DNA from: an uncultured Lachnospira sp.
GTDB taxonomy: Bacteria > Bacillota > Clostridia > Lachnospirales > Lachnospiraceae
Direction: 5' to 3'
DNA length: 9,435 nt
Assembly (NCBI GenBank): GCA_900772425.1
Contig: CAAHEK010000091.1
Coordinates: forward strand, 1-9,435
The position numbers and the translations under genes were made by a program. Shown here piece after piece: positions 1-6,833 of the stretch; position 1 is the first letter of the stretch; every line of letters begins with the position of its first letter. Below the pieces are notes generated by a model. The model was not told the DNA's origin. It did no database searches and was given only the letters and a program-made list of their open reading frames with translations.

Positions 1-354
1 GTTTATCTTGATAATGATATAGATATTAAGAAATTTGAAATTGAAAAAATCGGACCTGCATTTGAAAATCACAAAGCATTTCCTGACAGAATCAATACAG
101 AATTTATTCAGGTGCTGGATAAGGATAATCTTAATATGAGAGTGTGGGAACGTGGCTCAGGAGAGACACTTGCCTGTGGAACAGGAGCATGCGCAAGCCT
201 TGTTGCTACAGTACTTAACGGTAAATGTAACGATACTGCCACACTTCATCTTCTTGGTGGGGATTTAAAGATTACATGGGATAAGAAGGATAACACAGTT
301 TATCTGGAAGGTCCGGCTAAGACAGTATTTACTGGTGAAATAGAACTCGATTAA
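1..354 (+). CDS. dapF: Diaminopimelate epimerase, C-terminal part (5' end outside window)
   Basis: This cytoplasmic enzyme interconverts LL- and meso-diaminopimelate, the last step before lysine and the peptidoglycan cross-link residue. The reading frame is open from base 1, so 117 C-terminal residues are visible; the usual protein is about 270-280. The visible part starts in the second half of the fold, with the family's conserved stretch F-E-N-H-K-A-F-P-D-R-I-N, then R-V-W-E-R-G-S-G-E-T and A-C-G-T-G. The Cys of that last motif (codon 175-177) is the second of the two catalytic cysteines; the first would lie upstream of the window. The ATG at 112 lies inside this domain and is not a real start. 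The gene is followed after 24 bases by fchA on the same strand, so co-transcription is likely. The family call is secure; the N-terminal half cannot be judged. Confidence 0.93.
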   Translation, partial: VYLDNDIDIKKFEIEKIGPAFENHKAFPDRINTEFIQVLDKDNLNMRVWERGSGETLACGTGACASLVATVLNGKCNDTATLHLLGGDLKITWDKKDNTVYLEGPAKTVFTGEIELD

Positions 355-378
355 TTATAAAAAGGCAGGACATTAATT

Positions 379-1005
379 ATGATGACAGATATGAATATGA
401 ACGAATTTCTTGAGGTATTATCATCATCAGCTCCGGTTCCCGGAGGTGGAGGAGCATGTGGTTATGTGGCAGCAGTAGGGATGAGTCTTGGAAGTATGGT
501 AGCCAATCTTACAACCGGTAAGAAAAAATATGCCGAATATCATGAAGAAATAGAAAAGATTATAACAGAAGCCAAGACACTTACTAAAGAGCTGGCTGAA
601 TGTATGGATAAGGATGCTGTAAGCTTTGAGCCTTTGTCTAAGGCATATGGGCTTCCAAAGAATACCGATGAAGAAATCGCATACAGAGAGGAAGTAATGG
701 AGAAGGCACTTGTTACAGCAAGTGAGGCTCCACTTCTTATGATGGAAACAATATACAAGGCACTTAAGGTGCTTGAAAGACTTGCTGTTATTGGAAGCAG
801 AATAGCAATAAGTGATATTGGCGTAGGTGTCCAGATGTGTAAGGCTGCTGTTAACGGGGCATCATTAAATGTATATATTAACACAAAGATGATGAAAAAC
901 ACTGATATAGCAGAAGAAATGAACACAAGAGCAGATGAGCTTGTTATTATGTCTAATGAGCTGGCTGACAGAACATATGAAGAGGTTATGGAGGTAATAA
1001 GATAA
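379..1005 (+). CDS. fchA: Cyclodeaminase/cyclohydrolase family protein (methenyl-tetrahydrofolate cyclohydrolase or formimino-THF cyclodeaminase)
   Basis: A 208-residue stand-alone protein of the FTCD C-terminal (cyclodeaminase) family, a cytoplasmic helical bundle that handles one-carbon units on tetrahydrofolate. Members either release ammonia from 5-formimino-THF or hydrolyse 5,10-methenyl-THF to 10-formyl-THF. The sequence shows the N-terminal glycine-rich folate-binding motif P-V-P-G-G-G-G (residues 19-25), a D-K-D-A-V-S-F stretch (77-83), and the C-terminal segments S-D-I-G-V-G-V and G-A-S-L-N-V-Y-I-N. The length fits stand-alone bacterial members. Two adjacent ATG codons open the frame (379 and 382); the upstream GGCAGGA is a modest ribosome site, so the exact start is uncertain by one codon. 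The stop abuts the folD start with no gap, and folD's ribosome site lies inside this gene. Nothing for histidine degradation is visible nearby, which favours the cyclohydrolase role next to folD (inference). Confidence 0.87.
   Translation: MMTDMNMNEFLEVLSSSAPVPGGGGACGYVAAVGMSLGSMVANLTTGKKKYAEYHEEIEKIITEAKTLTKELAECMDKDAVSFEPLSKAYGLPKNTDEEIAYREEVMEKALVTASEAPLLMMETIYKALKVLERLAVIGSRIAISDIGVGVQMCKAAVNGASLNVYINTKMMKNTDIAEEMNTRADELVIMSNELADRTYEEVMEVIR
990..995 (+). promoter_or_regulatory. Ribosome binding site of folD, inside fchA
   Basis: GGAGGT ends 10 bases before the folD ATG at 1006, within the last codons of fchA. It supports the start used for folD. With the stop codon TAA directly touching the ATG, it suggests translational coupling of the two folate genes. 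Confidence 0.7.
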
Positions 1006-1848
1006 ATGGAAACACTTAAGGGACTTCCAGTGGCAAATGCCATTAATGAGAAAATTGCAAAGACAATGGAAACATGGAATGGTGCAAAGCCACACCTTGC
1101 AATTATAAGAGTCGGTGAAAGACCGGACGATATGTCATATGAACGTGGCGCATTAAAGAAAATGGAAAAGGTAGGATTTGAATGTACAGCTTTTACATTT
1201 CCTGCTGATATAGAAAACGAGACATTTCAGAAGGAATTCGACAGCATCAATAATAATGATGATATAGATGGTATTTTATTATTAAGACCATTGCCAAAGC
1301 ATCTTGATGAGGAGGCTGTGGTAAACAGAATCAATCCTGTTAAAGATTTGGATGGAATATCAAAAATTAACCTCGCAAAAGTGTTTTCCGGTGATGAAAC
1401 AGGTTTTGCACCTTGTACAGCAGAGGCGGTTATTGAAATGCTTGACTATGCAGGTGTAGACCTTACAGGCAGGAGAGTAACAGTAGTAGGAAGAAGCCTC
1501 GTTATAGGAAAGCCTGTTGCAATGCTTCTTTTAAAGAAAAATGCTACAGTTACAATTACACACACAAGAACAGTTGATATGCCAAAGACATGTCAGAATG
1601 CAGAGGTGCTTATAGCAGCAGCAGGAGTTGCAAAGATGATAGATAAGTCTTATGTTTCAGATGGTGCTGTTGTTATAGATGTTGGAATTAATGTAGATGA
1701 AGACGGTAACTTATGTGGAGATGTAAAATTTGATGATATTGCAGATACTGCATCAGTTGCAACACCTGTTCCGGGAGGAGTAGGTTCAGTTACAACCTCA
1801 GTACTTGCAAAACATCTTCTTAAGGCAGCCATGTTAAGAAGAGGTTAG
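1006..1848 (+). CDS. folD: FolD family methylenetetrahydrofolate dehydrogenase, apparently lacking the cyclohydrolase catalytic residues
   Basis: A 280-residue cytoplasmic FolD homologue. The family oxidises 5,10-methylene-THF to methenyl-THF with NAD(P)+ and normally also hydrolyses it to 10-formyl-THF. The nucleotide-binding domain is intact: [11 protein letters not shown] (residues 160-170), the [11 protein letters not shown] strand (179-189) and the C-terminal [10 protein letters not shown] (254-263). K-D-L-D-G (113-117) keeps the conserved aspartate. The catalytic part differs. The canonical S-Y-V-x-x-K becomes S-Y-E-R-G-A, putting Ala49 where the catalytic Lys (human Lys56) belongs. The canonical V-Q-L-P-L-P becomes L-L-R-P-L-P, putting Leu93 where the partner Gln (human Gln100) belongs. 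Both alignments are ungapped. Dehydrogenase activity is plausible; cyclohydrolase activity is doubtful, and the adjoining fchA could supply it. The start is fixed by the ribosome site at 990-995. Confidence 0.92.
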   Translation: METLKGLPVANAINEKIAKTMETWNGAKPHLAIIRVGERPDDMSYERGALKKMEKVGFECTAFTFPADIENETFQKEFDSINNNDDIDGILLLRPLPKHLDEEAVVNRINPVKDLDGISKINLAKVFSGDETGFAPCTAEAVIEMLDYAGVDLTGRRVTVVGRSLVIGKPVAMLLLKKNATVTITHTRTVDMPKTCQNAEVLIAAAGVAKMIDKSYVSDGAVVIDVGINVDEDGNLCGDVKFDDIADTASVATPVPGGVGSVTTSVLAKHLLKAAMLRRG

Positions 1849-1856
1849 AAACATTT

Positions 1857-3347
1857 ATGGGGAAATATATATGTGCGCTTGATCAGGGAACAACAAGCTC
1901 AAGATGTATTATTTATGATAAAAATGGTAATATCTGCTCAATGGAACAAAAGGAATTTGAACAGATTTACCCACAGCCGGGCTGGATAGAACACAATCCT
2001 ATGGAGATATGGTCTTCACAGCTTGGAGTTGCAATGGAAGCAATGGTGAAAGCAGGCCTTACATACAGGGATTTAGCTGCAATAGGTATAACCAACCAGC
2101 GTGAAACAACTATAGTATGGAATAAGGAAACAGGTGTGCCAGTCTATAATGCCATTGTATGGCAATGCAGACGTACAGCCAAGAGAATAGACCGTGTTGC
2201 CAAAGATGGAATGACCGATGTAATACGGGAAAAGACCGGACTTATTCCTGATGCCTATTTCAGTGCTTCCAAGATTGAATGGATACTTGATAATGTAGAA
2301 GGTGCAAGAAAAGATGCAGAGAACGGTAAGCTGTTATTTGGTACGGTAGATACATGGCTTGTGTGGAAGCTTACCAAAGGACGTGTACATGTCACAGATT
2401 ATACAAATGCATCAAGAACAATGTTATTTGACATCCACAGGTTATGCTGGGATGATGAATTGCTTGATTATTTCAGAATTCCTAAAACAATGCTTCCGGA
2501 GGTAAAGCCGTCAAGCTGTGTATACGGATATACAGAAACTACAGTTATAGGTGGAGAAGTTCCTATATCGGGTATGGCAGGAGACCAGCAGGCTGCGTTA
2601 TTCGGACAATGCTGTTTTGAACCGGGAGAGGCTAAGAATACATATGGTACAGGCTGTTTCCTTCTTATGAATACAGGAAATAAGCTTATTAAATCAAATA
2701 ATGGACTTGTAACTACCATAGCAGCAAGCGACAAGGGGATATCTTATGCGCTTGAGGGAAGTGTATTTGTTGCGGGAGCGGCAATACAATGGCTTAGAGA
2801 TGAAATGCGTCTTATAAGGGAGTCAAAACAGACAGAAGAGTATGCAAGACAGGTTAAAGATACAGGGGGCGTATATATAGTACCTGCATTTACAGGGCTT
2901 GGTGCACCGTATTGGAACCAGTATGCAAGAGGAACTGTTGTGGGAATAACAAGAGGCTGTAAAAAGGAACATTTTATAAGGGCAACACTGGAATCCATAG
3001 CATATCAGGTGACAGATGTGCTTCGTGCAATGGAAGAAGATTCCGGCATATATCTTAAAAGCCTTAAAGCGGATGGTGGTGCAAGCGCAAATGATTTCCT
3101 GATGCAGTTTCAGGCAGATATTCTTAATGCTGAAGTACACAGACCAAGCTGTATAGAGACAACTTCACTTGGAGCTGCTTATCTTGCAGGTCTGGCAGTT
3201 GGTTACTGGGATAGTACAGATGACATTAAAGGTAACTGGAAACTTGGTAAATGTTTCAGCCCCAATATGCAGGAAAGCGATAGAAAAGAGCTTCTAGAGG
3301 GCTGGAGCAAGGCTGTTAAATGTGCAAGAATATGGACAGAAGAGTAA
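1857..3347 (+). CDS. glpK: Glycerol kinase
   Basis: This enzyme phosphorylates glycerol with ATP to sn-glycerol 3-phosphate in the cytoplasm. It is 496 residues, the usual length for the FGGY kinase family. Visible motifs: the N-terminal phosphate loop D-Q-G-T-T-S-S (9-15), N-Q-R-E-T (80-84) and D-A-Y-F-S (132-136) for glycerol contacts, the catalytic-base motif G-M-A-G-D-Q-Q (239-245, Asp243), N-T-Y-G-T-G (261-266), and the FGGY signature region [10 protein letters not shown] (407-416). In many Firmicutes homologues a histidine in the loop just before the Asp motif is phosphorylated by HPr. Here that loop (226-233) reads T-E-T-T-V-I-G-G and has no His, so PTS activation is unlikely. The gene begins 8 bases after folD, so it shares the transcript. 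No glpF or glpD is visible. It is followed by a hairpin terminator. Confidence 0.96.
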   Translation: MGKYICALDQGTTSSRCIIYDKNGNICSMEQKEFEQIYPQPGWIEHNPMEIWSSQLGVAMEAMVKAGLTYRDLAAIGITNQRETTIVWNKETGVPVYNAIVWQCRRTAKRIDRVAKDGMTDVIREKTGLIPDAYFSASKIEWILDNVEGARKDAENGKLLFGTVDTWLVWKLTKGRVHVTDYTNASRTMLFDIHRLCWDDELLDYFRIPKTMLPEVKPSSCVYGYTETTVIGGEVPISGMAGDQQAALFGQCCFEPGEAKNTYGTGCFLLMNTGNKLIKSNNGLVTTIAASDKGISYALEGSVFVAGAAIQWLRDEMRLIRESKQTEEYARQVKDTGGVYIVPAFTGLGAPYWNQYARGTVVGITRGCKKEHFIRATLESIAYQVTDVLRAMEEDSGIYLKSLKADGGASANDFLMQFQADILNAEVHRPSCIETTSLGAAYLAGLAVGYWDSTDDIKGNWKLGKCFSPNMQESDRKELLEGWSKAVKCARIWTEE

Positions 3348-3353
3348 TAATGA

Positions 3354-3386
3354 TAATAATGGCATTTTATAAAAATGTCATTATTA
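3354..3386. terminator. Likely bidirectional terminator between glpK and azlD
   Basis: A 15-bp stem (3354-3368 with 3372-3386, one G-T pair) encloses a 3-base loop just after the glpK stop. The hairpin lies between convergent genes and overlaps the azlD stop codon (3367-3369). It is AT-rich and lacks a long clean T tract on either strand, so its efficiency is uncertain. Confidence 0.6.
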
Positions 3387-3678
3387 ATTCTACTATGAAT
3401 ACTGCTGCACAGCATGATACTGCAACCTGAAAAAGACTTTTTTTATTCCAGGCAAGTATTATTCCTATAATAAGTGCAGCAGCACCTGACCATATGCTTT
3501 GTGTTGCTTCAAGTATGGCAGGAAATGTCATAAGTGATAATGTAACGTAAGGCACATAATATAGAAATGACTTTATAGTATTATTTTTTATTTCTTTTCT
3601 AATCAATGTTAATGGCAGAACTCTTATAAGGTATGTAACGATTGCCATTATCAAAATGTAAATATATATTTTACTCAT
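3367..3678 (-). CDS. azlD: AzlD family branched-chain amino acid exporter, small subunit
   Basis: A 103-residue, strongly hydrophobic protein with about four membrane segments (roughly residues 4-22, 38-56, 62-79 and 83-102). It carries the family-typical opening I-M-A-I-V-T-Y-L-I-R-V-L-P and a central F-L-Y-Y-V-P-Y region followed by F-P-A-I-L. AzlD works with AzlC as a two-part exporter for branched-chain amino acids; in Bacillus subtilis its overexpression gives azaleucine resistance. The start at 3678 has an AAGGAT ribosome site that overlaps the azlC stop, with an 8-base gap between the genes, so the pair is translationally linked. The gene ends inside the hairpin shared with glpK. Confidence 0.86.
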   Translation of the reverse strand: MSKIYIYILIMAIVTYLIRVLPLTLIRKEIKNNTIKSFLYYVPYVTLSLMTFPAILEATQSIWSGAAALIIGIILAWNKKSLFQVAVSCCAAVFIVELIMTFL

Positions 3679-3686
3679 AATAATCC

Positions 3687-4418
3687 TTATCTTTGCGTTT
3701 CTTCTTTTTTATCATTATCTTCTTTAATAGGGAATAGTATAGCTGCAAGGAGTGATATTCCTACAGTAAGTATTATGATTCTTGTACCTGAAGCAATATT
3801 TTTTAAAACAGGTGCGTAAGAGAATATAAAGCTTACTGCCATAGAAAGACTTACAAGAAAAGCTATAACTTTATTATCCCTTGAAGGAGGAATTATAATA
3901 GCAATAAACATTCCGTATAATCCAACACTTAAAGCACTTACAATATTAGCAGGAAGAATATTTCCGAAAAGAACTCCGAAATATGTTCCAAGAACCCATC
4001 CGGGTGAAGCTAACGCAACAATTCCGTACATATAAAATGGATTAAGTTTTTCCGGTACAGACACCGTGAGTCCAAAAATTTCATCTGTAACAAAAAGTCC
4101 CATTATTAATCTGTGGAAAAAATGCATCTTGCTGTCAAGCTTCTGGCTCAACGCACAAGACATAAGGAAATAACGTGCATTTATAATAAGTTCCATTAGC
4201 GCAAGTTCGGCAAATGCAGCACCTGCGGCAATAAGTGTAAATCCGGCAAATTCTCCGGCTGAAGCATGACAGGCAAAGCTTGCAAGTGCAGCCTGTATGG
4301 CATTAAGACCTGAGTTTTTGGCGGCTATGCCGAGAGTAAAAGATACCGCAAGGTACCCAAGCGCAATAGGAATTCCGTTTTTTATACCTTTTTTAAACCA
4401 ATAACTGTTATTATTCAT
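3687..4418 (-). CDS. azlC: AzlC family branched-chain amino acid exporter, large subunit
   Basis: A membrane protein of 243 residues from the chosen start, with multiple hydrophobic helices. It is the large partner of AzlD in export of leucine, isoleucine and valine. Family marks are the N-terminal K-N-G-I-P-I-A-L-G-Y-L-A-V-S-F, the S-F-A-C-H-A-S-A-G-E-F region, and I-I-N-A-R-Y-F-L-M-S, the conserved N-x-R segment that follows it. The frame opens earlier at 4457, but that ATG has no ribosome site and would add 13 residues rich in Lys and Ile. The ATG at 4418 has AGAGGA five bases upstream and matches the usual AzlC start, so it is preferred. The C-terminus ends in a charged tail rich in E, D and K. 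The family covers several amino acids, so the substrate is inferred; the nearby leucine-type T-box fits branched-chain transport. Confidence 0.86.
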   Translation of the reverse strand: MNNNSYWFKKGIKNGIPIALGYLAVSFTLGIAAKNSGLNAIQAALASFACHASAGEFAGFTLIAAGAAFAELALMELIINARYFLMSCALSQKLDSKMHFFHRLIMGLFVTDEIFGLTVSVPEKLNPFYMYGIVALASPGWVLGTYFGVLFGNILPANIVSALSVGLYGMFIAIIIPPSRDNKVIAFLVSLSMAVSFIFSYAPVLKNIASGTRIIILTVGISLLAAILFPIKEDNDKKEETQR

Positions 4419-4423
4419 GGAAA

Positions 4424-4429
4424 TCCTCT
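4424..4429 (-). promoter_or_regulatory. Ribosome binding site that sets the azlC start
   Basis: AGAGGA on the minus strand, five bases before the ATG at 4418. No comparable site precedes the upstream in-frame ATG at 4457, so this site decides the start. Confidence 0.65.
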
Positions 4430-4466
4430 TTATATATTTAATAATATATTTAATCAAACTCGTAAT

Positions 4467-4495
4467 ATATTAACTCAAATTATTAATTAAGTAAA
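4467..4495 (-). promoter_or_regulatory. Candidate promoter of azlCD
   Basis: Minus-strand TTTACT (4495-4490) and TAATAT (4472-4467) are separated by 17 bases, about 50 bases before the azlC start. Each hexamer matches the sigma-A consensus at four of six positions. The region is so AT-rich that chance matches are common; TTGAGT at 4477-4472 is an alternative -35. Confidence 0.3.
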
Positions 4496-4532
4496 TAGAA
4501 TTGGGAAAATTAGCTATAGAAATAAAGAGTGA

Positions 4533-4588
4533 GGTAAATATAAAAGGACAAATATTAAAAGATAAATATAAAAAGATAAATATAAAAA
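4533..4588. repeat. Short degenerate tandem repeat in the cstA-azlC spacer
   Basis: The 14-base unit AAAAGATAAATATA occurs twice in perfect tandem (4557-4570 and 4571-4584), followed by four more As. Two looser copies precede it, around 4533-4545 (GTAAATATAAAA) and 4548-4560 (ACAAATATTAAAA). It sits between the cstA terminator and azlC. On the minus strand it supplies the T-rich tail after the terminator stem. No protein-coding content was seen in 4458-4694. Confidence 0.55.
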
Positions 4589-4654
4589 TCCGGTTGATAT
4601 AATTGATATGTGTCAGAAAATCTTATCACACATTCATTAATATCAACCGGATTT
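4581..4654 (-). terminator. Rho-independent terminator of cstA
   Basis: A perfect 15-bp inverted repeat (4586-4600 with 4640-4654, core ATCCGGTTGATAT) begins about 40 bases after the cstA stop. A second short stem is nested inside it (ATGTGT 4608-4613 with ACACAT 4628-4633). On the minus strand the stem runs into TTTTTATATTTATC, a usable T tract, so it fits cstA and would keep azlCD on a separate transcript. Confidence 0.8.
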
Positions 4655-4694
4655 ATTAATTAGATTTGTTTTAAAAATTTATCTTTATTGTAAA

Positions 4695-6425
4695 TTAAGC
4701 AGCTGCCTTTTCAGAATTCTTTTCACTCTTTGCATAGCTCTTTACAGAGTTAACAACGATGATTATACCGAGTACGATAAGAAGAATTGCAATTATAAGC
4801 TGAAGGCCATTTGCTATAAATACTTTACCCCAAGTTGTTGTACCATTTGGGATAGTAACTGAAACTGCTGTCTGTATAGCCTTAACCATAGCGATTGTAC
4901 GCTGTACAAGTGCTGTAAATGTAACACAAAGCATAATGATAAGAGGAGGGAAGAGCATTTTATTGCTACGTCCTGTAACCTTTAAGAATACACAAAGTGT
5001 AAGAAGTACAAGGGCACTTAATAACTGGTTAGCTGAACCAAATAATGGCCAGATGTTAGCATATCCAATCTTTGTAAGTATGAAACCACAAAGAAGTGTT
5101 ACGATTGTTGAGAAGTATGTATTGCAGAATAACTTTCTCCATCCTTCTGCATGTTCCATATCATCAACGCTGAAGAGTTCCTGGAAACTCATACGTCCGA
5201 TACGTGCAACGGCATCAAGTGAAGTAAGGGCAAGAGCTGATACACACATTGTCATGAATACTGTTGCAAAATGTACAGGAACACCAAACATTTCAAAGAA
5301 ACCTGCTACGCCACGGCTGAATATCTGGAATGGAGTACCTGTAGCTGCTGTTCCGTCTGCTGATGCAGCGGCACCGGCAACACAAAGAGCAAGTACTGCA
5401 AGTAAACTTTCAAGTACCATTGCACCATAACCAACTTTAAGCATATCTTTTTCATTTTCTACTGTCTTAGAAGATGTACCTGAAGATACAAGGCTGTGGA
5501 AACCTGAAACAGCACCACATGCAACAGTTACGAAAAGGATAGGGAACATTGTTCCAAGCTTAGCATTGTTAAATCCTGTATATACAGGAAGGTTCATAGA
5601 TGGATGAGCAATAACAAGACCAAGTGCTGCACCAACTATCATAGCGATGAACATAAATGTTGTCATATAATCACGAGGCTGCTTCATTAACCACATTGGC
5701 ATAACAGCTGCGAAGAAGATATATACGAATGTGATATAGCTCCATGCATTTTTGCCTAAGATGATTGGACAGAAGTTTCCGATTACAAATGAAGCAACGA
5801 TAAATACGATGCCAACTACAGCTTCTTTCCAGCCTGAAAGATTGAGTTTCTTCTGGATAAGACCAAATACAACTGCAAATACCATGAACATTATAGAAAC
5901 CATACCGGCAGAACCATTAGTTGTTACTATCTTTGTTTCGCCTTCAACTACTGAGTAAGCATTGAATGTACCTGCAACCATATCTGCAAATGCTGCAATA
6001 ACGATAAGTGTGAATAACCAGCAGAAAAGTAAGAAAATCTTACGGCCAAACTTACCAATGTATTTCTCAATGATCATACCCATTGACTTACCTTCATTCT
6101 TAACTGAAGCGTAAAGTGCACCAAAGTCTGTAACAGCACCAAAGAATACACCACCAATGAGAATCCAGAGTAAAACTGGTAACCAGCCAAATGCTGCTGC
6201 CTGAATAGCTCCTGTTACAGGACCTGCTCCGGCTATAGATGAAAACTGATGACTGAATACTGTCCATCCATTTGTAGGAACGAAATCTTTACCGTCATTA
6301 TATTTAACGGCTGGTGTTTCAGCGTTAGGGTCTACACCCCATTTCTTTGCTAACCAACGGCCGTAAACGATATATGCACCAAAAAGTATAACAGCCGCGA
6401 TTAAAACGATTACTAATGTGTTCAT
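4695..6425 (-). CDS. cstA: CstA family carbon-starvation transporter (pyruvate/peptide uptake)
   Basis: A 576-residue integral membrane protein with many hydrophobic helices along its length. Family marks near the N-terminus are F-S-H-Q-F-S-S-I-A-G-A-G-P-V-T-G and G-A-V-T-D-F-G-A-L-Y-A-S, with C-G-A-V-S-G-F-H-S-L-V-S-S-G-T-S-S-K mid-protein and W-P-L-F-G-S-A-N-Q-L-L-S-A nearer the C-terminus. E. coli CstA and its paralogue BtsT take up pyruvate, and CstA-type proteins are also linked to peptide uptake. At 576 residues it is close to the shorter Gram-positive members and shorter than E. coli CstA (about 700). AGGAGAG seven bases upstream fixes the start. A leucine-type T-box leader with its own promoter lies directly upstream, and a strong terminator follows, so the gene is probably transcribed alone. 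The tRNA-linked control suggests that the transported compound feeds amino acid supply (inference). Confidence 0.93.
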   Translation of the reverse strand: MNTLVIVLIAAVILFGAYIVYGRWLAKKWGVDPNAETPAVKYNDGKDFVPTNGWTVFSHQFSSIAGAGPVTGAIQAAAFGWLPVLLWILIGGVFFGAVTDFGALYASVKNEGKSMGMIIEKYIGKFGRKIFLLFCWLFTLIVIAAFADMVAGTFNAYSVVEGETKIVTTNGSAGMVSIMFMVFAVVFGLIQKKLNLSGWKEAVVGIVFIVASFVIGNFCPIILGKNAWSYITFVYIFFAAVMPMWLMKQPRDYMTTFMFIAMIVGAALGLVIAHPSMNLPVYTGFNNAKLGTMFPILFVTVACGAVSGFHSLVSSGTSSKTVENEKDMLKVGYGAMVLESLLAVLALCVAGAAASADGTAATGTPFQIFSRGVAGFFEMFGVPVHFATVFMTMCVSALALTSLDAVARIGRMSFQELFSVDDMEHAEGWRKLFCNTYFSTIVTLLCGFILTKIGYANIWPLFGSANQLLSALVLLTLCVFLKVTGRSNKMLFPPLIIMLCVTFTALVQRTIAMVKAIQTAVSVTIPNGTTTWGKVFIANGLQLIIAILLIVLGIIIVVNSVKSYAKSEKNSEKAAA

Positions 6426-6432
6426 AATGTGT

Positions 6433-6439
6433 CTCTCCT
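6433..6439 (-). promoter_or_regulatory. Ribosome binding site of cstA
   Basis: AGGAGAG on the minus strand, seven bases before the ATG at 6425. It lies downstream of the T-box terminator, so translation depends on read-through of that switch. Confidence 0.75.
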
Positions 6440-6480
6440 ATATAAGTATTTATTTCATCAGTCAAACGCTTTAAGATAAT

Positions 6481-6533
6481 AAAAAAACCTTCGTCTCCAC
6501 ACATATCCAAAGGATATTGTGCAAAGACGAAGG
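6481..6533 (-). terminator. T-box attenuator terminator upstream of cstA
   Basis: On the minus strand CCTTCGTCT (6533-6525) pairs with AGACGAAGG (6496-6488), enclosing an inner hairpin (ATATCC 6517-6512 with GGATAT 6508-6503), and is followed by seven Ts (6487-6481). The 5' arm also contains the partner of the antiterminator helix, so the two folds exclude each other. Confidence 0.92.
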
Positions 6534-6798
6534 TATATTATTACTTCCGCGTTACCACTTTGCTTGCCGGATAAACCGACCACTCTACTGCCACATCAAT
6601 AAAGGTAATTAAATCAATGGCATGCCCTGTTAACGATGGGTACCGGTTCTAATTACTAAGCTTAAGCTGTTCACTAAAACTGCTCGCAGGTGAGGGCTTA
6701 TTCATTCCTTGCTACCGTGTCTCATCATACCAACGGCTTTCTGTAGGCGGTGATAAGAACAAGTCATTTCCTGTTCGTCGCATTTGACTGTTGAATTA
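6481..6798 (-). ncRNA. T-box riboswitch leader, leucine specifier (CUC), controlling cstA
   Basis: This is an untranslated leader that binds uncharged tRNA and permits read-through into cstA. The antiterminator carries the T-box AAAGTGGTAACGCGG (6561-6547), a variant of the usual AGGGTGGTACCGCG. Its TGGT (6557-6554) can pair with a tRNA ending A-C-C-A. GCAAAG (6563-6558) pairs with CTTTGC (6526-6521), which overlaps the terminator's 5' arm. In stem I, CTTGTTC (6763-6757) pairs with GAATAAG (6703-6697) above the specifier loop, and CAGG (6773-6770) pairs with CCTG (6690-6687) below it. The 3' strand of the loop is therefore CC-CTC-A, which places the codon CTC (6694-6692, Leu) before the expected purine. 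The apical region has AGAAAGCCGTTGGTATGATG (6742-6723), like the family's AGAGAG and distal-loop segments. Transcription should start near 6798. The T-box class is certain; leucine is likely, with Ala (GCC, 6697-6695) the main alternative. Confidence 0.92.
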
Positions 6799-6804
6799 AG
6801 TATT

Positions 6805-6833
6805 AAGATAGTCTTTCAGATTTAATTTGTCAA
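6805..6833 (-). promoter_or_regulatory. Sigma-A type promoter of the T-box/cstA transcript
   Basis: Minus-strand TTGACA (6833-6828, perfect -35) and TATCTT (6810-6805, four of six) are 17 bases apart. Initiation would fall near 6798, just before the 5' strand of T-box stem I. Confidence 0.75.

Noticed and set aside
540..1043. Open frame of 167 codons on the minus strand across fchA
   Set aside because: It is antisense to a clear family member, its protein is low-complexity Ser/Ile-rich, and it has no ribosome site.
4419..4457. Upstream ATG extension of azlC
   Set aside because: No ribosome site precedes 4457, and the added residues do not resemble an AzlC N-terminus, whereas the ATG at 4418 has AGAGGA at good spacing.
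4936..5430. Open frame of 164 codons on the plus strand inside cstA
   Set aside because: It is the complementary reading of the membrane-protein codons of cstA and shows no recognisable motif or ribosome site.
6325..6510. Small minus-strand frame overlapping the cstA start and T-box terminator
   Set aside because: It runs through the terminator stem, is out of frame with cstA and has no similarity to a known leader peptide; the leader works by tRNA binding.
6695..6697. GCC (Ala) as the T-box specifier
   Set aside because: Its first base falls in the 7-bp helix above the loop and it is followed by C rather than a purine, whereas CTC sits fully in the loop with A after it. It is kept as the main alternative.
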